10,355 bases of DNA from positions 1 to 10,355 of the forward strand of contig JASLBL010000258.1 of NCBI GenBank assembly GCA_030146615.1, in the 5' to 3' direction. The position numbers were made by a program, and so were the translations under genes. Position 1 is the stretch's first letter, and each line of letters starts with the position of its first letter. The notes beneath the pieces are model-generated. The model had not been told where the DNA came from and made no database searches. It saw nothing but the letters and a program-made list of their open reading frames with translations. The DNA comes from Actinomycetes bacterium (GTDB lineage Bacteria; Actinomycetota; CALGFH01). Of this stretch, positions 5,671 to 10,355 are shown one piece after another.

Positions 5671-5697
5671 ACCCGAGTTCGAGCAGGAGGTCTTGGA

Positions 5698-6756
5698 GTG
5701 AACGTGCCCCTGTGGGCCTGGACGGCATTCGTCGCCTTCATCCTTGTTCTGCTGGCAGTCGACCTGCTTGCGCACCGCCGCGCCCACGTGGTGTCGGTAC
5801 GCGAGGCGGCAGCCTGGTCGGCGGTCTGGGTGGCGCTCGGCCTGGGCTTCGCCGGCGTCCTCTGGGTCTGGCAGGGCGCCACCGCCGCCGGCCAGTACCT
5901 GGCCGGGTTCCTGATCGAGAAGAGCCTGGCCGTCGACAACATCTTCGTTTTCGCCCTGCTGTTCGGCTACTTCGCCGTCCCCCGCGAGTACCGGCACCGG
6001 GTGCTGTTCTACGGCGTGCTCGGCGCGCTGGTGTTCCGCGCCGCCTTCATCGCCGCCGGCGCCAGCCTGCTGGAGACCTTCCATGTGACCATCTACGTCT
6101 TCGGCGCCTTCCTGGTGCTCACGGGCATCAAGATGGCCCGTTCCCGGGACCACGAGGTCCACCCCGAGCGCAACCCAGTCCTGCGCCTGCTCCGCCGCGC
6201 CGTCTCCATGACTGACCGGTACCACGGCCAGCGGTTCTGGGTGCGCCAGGGCGGCCGGTGGGTGGCCACCCCGCTGTTCGCGGTCCTGGTCGCGGTGGAG
6301 ACCACCGACGTCATCTTCGCCGTGGACTCCATCCCGGCCATCTTCGCCGTCACCAGCGAGCCGTTCCTGGTCTTCACCTCCAATGCGTTCGCCATCCTCG
6401 GCCTGCGGGCCCTGTACTTCCTGCTCGAAGGCATGATCCACCGCTTCACCTACCTCAAGCTGGGCCTGTCGGCGGTGCTCGTCTTCGTCGGCGCCAAGAT
6501 GCTCGTCAGCGACCTCTACAAGGTGAACACCTGGATCTCGCTTGGCGTCATCGCCATCATCATCGGGATCAGCGTCTGGGCCTCGCTGCGGCGCAAGGAC
6601 GACCGTGCAGTGGCAGAGGACCCGACAGGAGCTCTGGGGGCGACGCTCAGCCCAGGGACCCGGGAAGACGGCTACGCCCCGACCCCTGACGACCACCTGA
6701 GCACTGCCAGCGCATCACCGCCACCGTCGCGCCCAACGCCACCCAGCGAGCCATGA
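5698..6756 (+). CDS. TerC-family integral membrane protein (probable Mn2+ exporter)
   Basis: A 352-residue inner-membrane protein with a GTG start, placed by AGGAGG seven bases upstream. It has about seven to nine hydrophobic segments. The two conserved acidic TerC motifs are EKSLAVDNIFVF (Glu74-Phe85) and VETTDVIFAVDSIPAIFAVT (from Val200, with Glu201, Asp204, Asp210), in membrane segments of the two repeated halves, followed by the conserved FLVFTSNAFAILGLRALYF. Relatives (Alx, YkoY/MeeY, YceF/MeeF) export manganese or help metalate exported enzymes, and the name comes from a tellurite-resistance operon. The riboswitch-like leader supports a manganese role. The last 40 residues are Pro/Ser/Thr-rich and probably disordered. 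It seems to be transcribed alone; an inverted repeat (6756-6765 with 6790-6799) follows. Confidence 0.92.
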   Translation: MNVPLWAWTAFVAFILVLLAVDLLAHRRAHVVSVREAAAWSAVWVALGLGFAGVLWVWQGATAAGQYLAGFLIEKSLAVDNIFVFALLFGYFAVPREYRHRVLFYGVLGALVFRAAFIAAGASLLETFHVTIYVFGAFLVLTGIKMARSRDHEVHPERNPVLRLLRRAVSMTDRYHGQRFWVRQGGRWVATPLFAVLVAVETTDVIFAVDSIPAIFAVTSEPFLVFTSNAFAILGLRALYFLLEGMIHRFTYLKLGLSAVLVFVGAKMLVSDLYKVNTWISLGVIAIIIGISVWASLRRKDDRAVAEDPTGALGATLSPGTREDGYAPTPDDHLSTASASPPPSRPTPPSEP

Positions 6757-6799
6757 GGCTCAAGCCACTAAGAGGTCGTTTCACAATCAGCTTGAGCCT
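6756..6799. repeat. Inverted repeat after the TerC-family gene
   Basis: AGGCTCAAGC (6756-6765) is perfectly complementary to 6790-6799 with a 24-nt loop that contains the IS5-type end at 6769. It starts at the TerC stop codon and may act as a weak terminator; there is no T-run. Confidence 0.35.
6769..6787 (+). repeat. IS5-type terminal repeat, possible left end of IS with passenger gene
   Basis: TA followed by AGAGGTCGTTTCACAAT (6771-6787), pointing rightward. It matches the inverted end at 8651-8667 at 14 of 17 positions, and both are bordered by TA. The transposase at 7782-8620 has no closer left end, so this may be its partner, giving an element of about 1.9 kb. Confidence 0.5.
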
Positions 6800-6907
6800 G
6801 CGGTCATAGAGCGTCTCCTCACAGCTCGTGCTCGTTGCCGGTGATCGATGTGCAGCGCTTGGCCTGTGGGAGCTTGTTCCGGATCGACCAGCCTGGTCAG
6901 GGTCCTT

Positions 6908-6920
6908 TATGCTCGACCGG
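6908..6920 (+). promoter_or_regulatory. Possible -10 box for a leaderless hydrolase mRNA
   Basis: TATGCT (6908-6913) ends six bases before the preferred GTG start at 6920, the spacing expected if transcription begins at the start codon, as is frequent in actinobacteria. No ribosome site precedes this GTG and there is no good -35 box, so this is tentative. Confidence 0.35.
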
Positions 6921-7768
6921 TGCTGACCGAGACTGATCTTGAGCTGGGCGACGGCCGCACGCTGCATGTCTACGACGCCTTGGCCGATGGCGCCCAGGCC
7001 GGCCTCACGGTGTTCTGGCACCACGGCACCCCCAACCTTGGCCCGCCGCCCGAACCGCTGTTCCCGGCCGCGGCCCGGCTTGGCATCCGCTGGGTGTCCT
7101 ATGACCGGCCTGGCTACGGCCGATCCACCCCGCATCCGGATCGGGACCTGGCCGCAGCGGCCGATGAGGTGGCCAGCGTCGCCGATGCCTTGGGCGTCGG
7201 GCGGTTTGGGGTCATGGGCCATTCCGGTGGGAGCGTGTTCGCCCTGGCCTGCGGCGCGCTGGTGCCCGAGCGGGCCCTGGGCGTGGTCTGCGTGGCCGGG
7301 CTGGCGCCCTTTGGCGCCGAGGGGCTGGACTGGTTCGCGGGCATGGCCGCCGGCGCGGCCAGGCTGCGGGCCGCTACCCAGGGCCGGGCGGCGCTGGAGG
7401 CCTTCCTGGCCTCCAGCGAGTTCGACCCGGAAGAGTTCACCCCGGCCGATCATGCCGCCCTGGGGGGTGACTGGTCGTGGCTGGGCGAGGTCGCCGGGCA
7501 GGCCCTGGAGGGCGGTCTAGGCGGGATGGTGGACGACGAGCTGGCCTACGTCGGCCCGTGGGGGTTTGCTCCTGGGCAGGTCCGCGCGCCGGTGCTGTTG
7601 GTGCACGGCGGCCAGGACCGGATCGCGCCCAGCGCCCACGCCCGGTGGCTGGCAAGCCGAATCCCCTCGGCAGAGCTGTGGCTGCGGCCAGGTGACGGGC
7701 ACATCTCGGTCCTGAGCTCCGCCGAGGCGGCCTTGGGCTGGCTCTGGGAGCACGCCAGCCAGGGCTGA
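6920..7768 (+). CDS. Alpha/beta-fold hydrolase
   Basis: A 282-residue cytoplasmic protein if started at GTG 6920 (MLTETDLELGDGRTLHVYD). An ATG at 6848 adds 24 residues that do not look like domain sequence and has no clear ribosome site. The fold is clear: the oxyanion-hole strand end WHHGTPN (33-39), YDRPGYGRS (61-69), the nucleophile elbow GHSGG with Ser102, the acid strand VHGGQDR with Asp233, and GDGH with His261, so the catalytic triad is complete. A cap region of about 90 residues (130-220) is alanine/glycine-rich. The substrate is unknown; relatives include esterases, haloalkane- or epoxide-type hydrolases and proline iminopeptidase-like enzymes. It converges with the IS5 transposase, the two stops being 13 bases apart, and may be carried by that element. 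Confidence 0.88.
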   Translation: MLTETDLELGDGRTLHVYDALADGAQAGLTVFWHHGTPNLGPPPEPLFPAAARLGIRWVSYDRPGYGRSTPHPDRDLAAAADEVASVADALGVGRFGVMGHSGGSVFALACGALVPERALGVVCVAGLAPFGAEGLDWFAGMAAGAARLRAATQGRAALEAFLASSEFDPEEFTPADHAALGGDWSWLGEVAGQALEGGLGGMVDDELAYVGPWGFAPGQVRAPVLLVHGGQDRIAPSAHARWLASRIPSAELWLRPGDGHISVLSSAEAALGWLWEHASQG

Positions 7769-7781
7769 CCTGGCGAGACGG

Positions 7782-8620
7782 TCAAGCCAGGCTCGACAAC
7801 GGTTGGAGCTTGCGGGCGCAGATCAACGCACAGGCCAGATGGAGGAACGCGGTCAGGACATCGGCGCGGCGCTCATAGCGGACCGTCAGGCGCCGGCAGC
7901 TCAGCAGCCAGGCCAGCGACCGCTCCACCTTCCAACGATGACGGCCCAGCCGGGTGCTGGACTCCACCCCACGGCCGGCGACCCGCGGGGTGATGTTCCT
8001 GCGCCGCAGCGCCCGCCGGCAGGTCGGGTAGTCGTAGCCCTTATCGCCATGGAGCTTGGCCGGTCGCCGCCGTGGCCGCCCGGGGCGTCCCCGTGGCCCG
8101 ATCACCGCCGGCACGGCATCGACCATCTGCTCCAGCAGCAGCGAGTCGTGCGTGTTGGCCGCCGACAGCCCCACCGCCAGCGGAATTCCACCGGCGTCAA
8201 CCAGCAGGTGGTACTTGGAGCCAGCCTTGCCCCGGTCGACCGGATTGGCGCCCGTCAGCTCCCCCCACGCCGCGCCCGGACACTGGCCGAGTCGATCGAG
8301 GCCCGGGACCAGTCGACCTGGCTGTCGTCTCCCAGCCAGTCCAGCAGCCGATGATGCAAGGCCTCCCACACCCCGGCTTGTTGCCAGTCCCGCAGCCGCC
8401 GCCAGCAGGTCACGCCGCTGCCACAGCCCAGCTCCCGGGCGGGCAGCAGCCGCCAGGGCACCCCGGCCCGCAGCACGTAGATGATGCCGCCCAGCACCGC
8501 CCGGTCCTCGATCCAGGGGCGGCCGCCCTTGGGACGGGAAGGCTTCGGAGGCACCAGCGGCTGGATGGCATCCCAGACCTCATCGGGGACGAGCTGCTCG
8601 GCCATGGTTGATGTCGTCAT
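7782..8620 (-). CDS. IS5-family transposase, two frames joined by a -1 slip
   Basis: The first frame (8620-8255) encodes 121 residues: the N-terminal domain MAEQLVPDEVWDAIQPLVPP, RPWIEDRAVLGGIIYVLRAG, and the first catalytic aspartate in SIDSASV (Asp110). It ends right after a run of six G (forward-strand C run 8261-8266). Slipping back one base there gives ...VRARRGG-ELTGANPVDRGKAGSKYH, exactly the continuous sequence of relatives. The second frame runs to the stop at 7782-7784 and supplies HGDKGYDYPTCRRAL (second Asp) and HRWKVERSLAWLLSCRRL (catalytic Glu), so the DDE set is complete. An ATG at 8369 opens the second frame but is probably not used. The slip is either programmed, as in many two-frame IS5 members, or a one-base loss. 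The enzyme would act on the 8651-8667 end. Confidence 0.85.
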
Positions 8621-8650
8621 GGCCGCGCATCATCGCGAACCAGCCAACAC

Positions 8651-8669
8651 GTTGTGAAACCTCCTCTTA
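8651..8669 (-). repeat. IS5-type terminal repeat (transposase 5' end)
   Basis: On the minus strand this reads TA-AGAGGAGGTTTCACAAC. It is the 5' terminal repeat of the leftward-reading IS5-family element. Its outer bases form one arm of the palindrome split by the neighbouring IS. Confidence 0.65.
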
Positions 8670-10216
8670 GCTTGTGATTTAACCCGGCAGGGCTGTTTGC
8701 GCTGGTCAGGTTGCCTGTGACCGGTGTGGCTGGCAGGCTGCGCGGCCATGCCGACGCCAACCTTCCCCCTCGCGCGGCTCGGCGCGTTCCGAGCCGAGCT
8801 GCACGCCTGCTTCACCCGCCGCGCCGATGCACTGTTCGAACTCGGCGACGCGCTGCTGTGCGCCCAGGCGATCCCGTCGCTGCCACACCTGAGCCTGGAG
8901 CCAGTCTGCCGGCGCGGCTGGGGCAGTATCTACGCCGCCTTGGCGCGTGGGCGCATCGACACCGAGCGGCTGCGCGACCTGCTCGTCAGCTCTTTGCCGG
9001 CCGCCGACCCGCTGGTGTTCGCGGTGGACGTAACCACCTGGCCGCGTTGCGATGCCGAGTGCTCGCCCCAGCGTGGCTTCTACTACCACCCCTCGCGCCA
9101 CTCGGCCGGCCAGCCGATTGTCGCCGGCTGGGCGTTCCAGTGGATCGCACAGCTAGGCTTCGAGCGCGACTCCTGGACAGCCCCGGTGGATGCCCGCCGG
9201 CTGCACCCTTTGGACGACACCGACCAGCAAGCCGCTCGCCAGATCCGCTTCCTGCTTGAGCGGCTGCCTGCCGGTGGACCGGTGCCGTGGTTTGTCTTCG
9301 ACGCCGGCTACGACTCCGCGCAGCTCACCCTCGACCTCGCCGACGCTCCGGCAGCGGTGTTGGTGCGGCTGCGCGCCGACCGCTGCTTCTACCATGACCC
9401 GCCACCCCGGCCTCCTGGCAGCACGGGCCGCCCCCGCCGCCACGGCGCCAAGTTCAACTGCGCCGACCCGACCACCTGGCCGGCCCCAACCGCCACCCTT
9501 CACACTGGCGACGACCAATACGGCGCCGTGACCGTGGATGCCTGGAGCGGACTGCATCCCAAGCAGCAGCGCCACCCCGGCCACGGCTCTGGCGGGCCGC
9601 GGCCGATCGTGCGCGGCACCATCATCCGCGTCCAAGTCGAGCGGGTCCCCGCCAAGACGCGCCCACCGAGGGTGCTGTGGCTGTGGTGGGCCGGCCCGGA
9701 GGGTTGCGAGCTGGATCTGGACCTTGCCTGGCGGGCGTACGTCCGCCGGTTCGACCTGGAGCACACCGTCCGGTTCTGCAAGCAGACCCTCGGCTGGACC
9801 ACTCCGCGCCCGCGCCACCCCGAGCAGGCGGAGCGGTGGACCTGGCTGGTGCTGGCCGGCTACGCCCAGCTGCACCTGGCCCGCCAGGTCGCCAGCGACC
9901 AGCGGCTGCCGTGGGAGCGGCCCCGGCCGCAGCTGCGGCTGTCACCGGTCCGGGTCCGCCGCGGGTTTCCGCGACTTCTGGTCCGGCTGGGCTCGCCGGC
10001 GGATGCGCCGAAACCCGCAGGATGCCCGCCCGGCCGGCCCAAGGGTCGCTGCTCGGGGCCCGCGGCGCGATACCCGGCGATCAAGAAGCCCGCCAAGAAG
10101 GCCCACAAGAGGCAGACCACGACCGCGAAGGCTGCCTGACCGGCCCAGCCCGTCCCTACGCCCGCCGGCCTCGGTCGACGGCCAGCCCGGCACGCCCAAG
10201 GGTTAAATCACAAGCT
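8669..10216 (+). mobile_element. Complete IS of the NF041680/IS701-like type with AGCT duplication
   Basis: The element spans 8673-10212 (1540 bp). Its ends are perfect 13-bp inverted repeats, TGTGATTTAACCC (8673-8685) and its complement (10200-10212). It is bordered by AGCT on both sides (8669-8672 and 10213-10216), consistent with a 4-bp target duplication. The symmetry continues outward to 23 bp because the target was itself a palindrome. A single full transposase gene fills it. Perfect ends and intact duplication suggest a recent insertion. Confidence 0.8.
8748..10139 (+). CDS. DDE transposase, NF041680 family (IS701-like)
   Basis: A 463-residue transposase from ATG 8748; a GTG at 8724 would add eight residues. 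Domain order fits the actinobacterial NF041680 group: N-terminal helical domain, RRGWGSIYAALARGRID (55-71), the first catalytic aspartate in FAVDVTTWPR (Asp94), FVFDAGYD with the second (Asp185), RLRADRCFYHDPP, and the glutamate in RRFDLEHTVRFCKQTLGWT (Glu338), then RWTWLVLAGYAQLHLARQ and VRRGFPRLL. The C-terminus is basic and proline-rich (KKPAKKAHKRQTTTAKAA), suited to DNA binding. No frameshift or stop is seen, so it is probably active. It lies alone inside the IS; the 60 bases after its stop and the 60 or so before its start are only the IS flanks. Confidence 0.88.
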   Translation: MPTPTFPLARLGAFRAELHACFTRRADALFELGDALLCAQAIPSLPHLSLEPVCRRGWGSIYAALARGRIDTERLRDLLVSSLPAADPLVFAVDVTTWPRCDAECSPQRGFYYHPSRHSAGQPIVAGWAFQWIAQLGFERDSWTAPVDARRLHPLDDTDQQAARQIRFLLERLPAGGPVPWFVFDAGYDSAQLTLDLADAPAAVLVRLRADRCFYHDPPPRPPGSTGRPRRHGAKFNCADPTTWPAPTATLHTGDDQYGAVTVDAWSGLHPKQQRHPGHGSGGPRPIVRGTIIRVQVERVPAKTRPPRVLWLWWAGPEGCELDLDLAWRAYVRRFDLEHTVRFCKQTLGWTTPRPRHPEQAERWTWLVLAGYAQLHLARQVASDQRLPWERPRPQLRLSPVRVRRGFPRLLVRLGSPADAPKPAGCPPGRPKGRCSGPAARYPAIKKPAKKAHKRQTTTAKAA

Positions 10217-10217
10217 A

Positions 10218-10355
10218 AGAGGACATTCCGGTATGACCGTGCGGCCGAGCGGGTCCTGACTTGAGCCGGCCCGGCAGGCTCCCGATCATGTTCCGCTATG
10301 GCCAAATTATCGGTGGATCGCCTGGTCCCTGACGAACTCTGGGCGCTGGTAGCGC
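10218..10355 (+). mobile_element. Left end of a second IS5-family element (runs off the edge)
   Basis: It begins AGAGGACATTCCGGTATGACC after TA at 10216-10217. The first six bases match the other IS5-type ends here and then differ, so this is a different member of the family. A transposase start follows 80 bases in. It is oriented opposite to the element at 7782-8667, so the two point their 5' ends at each other. Confidence 0.6.
10298..10355 (+). CDS. IS5-family transposase, N-terminus (partial at right edge)
   Basis: Nineteen codons are visible from ATG 10298: MAKLSVDRLVPDELWALVA. The LVPDELWALV segment is the typical opening of IS5-family transposases and parallels LVPDEVWDAIQPLV at the start of the leftward transposase. 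The rest lies outside the window, so intactness and frame structure are unknown. It reads rightward from the terminal repeat at 10218. Confidence 0.75.
   Translation, partial: MAKLSVDRLVPDELWALVA

Larger units (their letters stand above)
6771..8667 (-). mobile_element. Possible IS5-family element with hydrolase passenger
   Basis: The right end is clear: 8651-8667 read on the minus strand is AGAGGAGGTTTCACAAC, 47 bases upstream of the transposase start. The expected left end just after the transposase stop (7782) is missing; the next matching end in the correct orientation is 6771, beyond the hydrolase. Both are bordered by TA, which would be the target duplication. This gives an IS of about 1.9 kb carrying an alpha/beta hydrolase. 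The alternative is that the true left end was deleted and the 6771 end belongs to another copy. Confidence 0.4.

Noticed and set aside
5557..6696. 379-residue minus-strand frame opposite the TerC-family gene
   Set aside because: Composition (repeated Glu, Asp, Gly, His, Gln) is that of an antisense shadow; the sense gene has clear motifs and a ribosome site.
8663..10222. A 23-bp terminal inverted repeat for the inner IS
   Set aside because: The outer bases are better explained as the palindromic target plus the AGCT duplication; the IS's own repeat is 13 bp.

Overview
High-GC bacterial DNA, most likely from an actinobacterium. Codons strongly prefer G or C in the third position, GTG starts are common, and the transposases, the TerC-family gene with its leader and the alpha/beta hydrolase all look actinobacterial. 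I cannot name a genus. The window is accessory DNA: phage remnants on the left, insertion sequences on the right, and a few host-type genes between them.

Bases 1-2703 are a tightly packed phage packaging block on the + strand: the C-terminus of a portal protein, an HK97-type prohead protease, a 47-residue four-cysteine protein, an HNH endonuclease and a terminase large subunit. The last four junctions overlap by 4 to 8 bases. The order is unusual, because terminase normally precedes portal and a capsid gene normally follows the protease. After terminase come a large inverted-repeat structure, a small minus-strand gene with its own terminator, and a palindromic tandem repeat.

At 3360-3415 lies the 3' end of a tRNA- or tmRNA-like gene (T-arm, acceptor strand, CCA) followed by a rho-independent terminator but with no 5' half. 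This is what a phage attachment site leaves behind. Directly after it a second, related portal-protease remnant begins (3422-4146). It carries a one-base frameshift, an in-frame fusion of portal to protease, and a stop just before the catalytic serine. The junction therefore separates two related elements, suggesting repeated integration at one site. Bases 4147-5130 hold two strong hairpins and a decayed secreted-protein gene with a DUF3761-like cysteine/histidine motif.

Bases 5184-6756 hold a divergent pair: a small winged-helix regulator (minus) and a TerC-family membrane protein (plus). The TerC gene has a clear TTGACA-17-TATTTT promoter and a leader resembling the yybP-ykoY manganese riboswitch, so manganese-dependent control of a metal exporter is likely. 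An alpha/beta hydrolase follows at 6920-7768.

From 7782 on the sequence is insertion sequences. An IS5-family transposase in two frames joined by a G6 slip site reads leftward. An IS of the actinobacterial NF041680/IS701-like type (8673-10212) has perfect 13-bp ends and an AGCT duplication. The start of another IS5-family element runs off the right edge. Removing the middle IS restores a 16-bp perfect palindrome formed by two IS5-type ends facing each other. Two more IS5-type ends at 5106 and 6771 suggest that the hydrolase, and perhaps the TerC locus, lies inside a larger IS-bounded unit.
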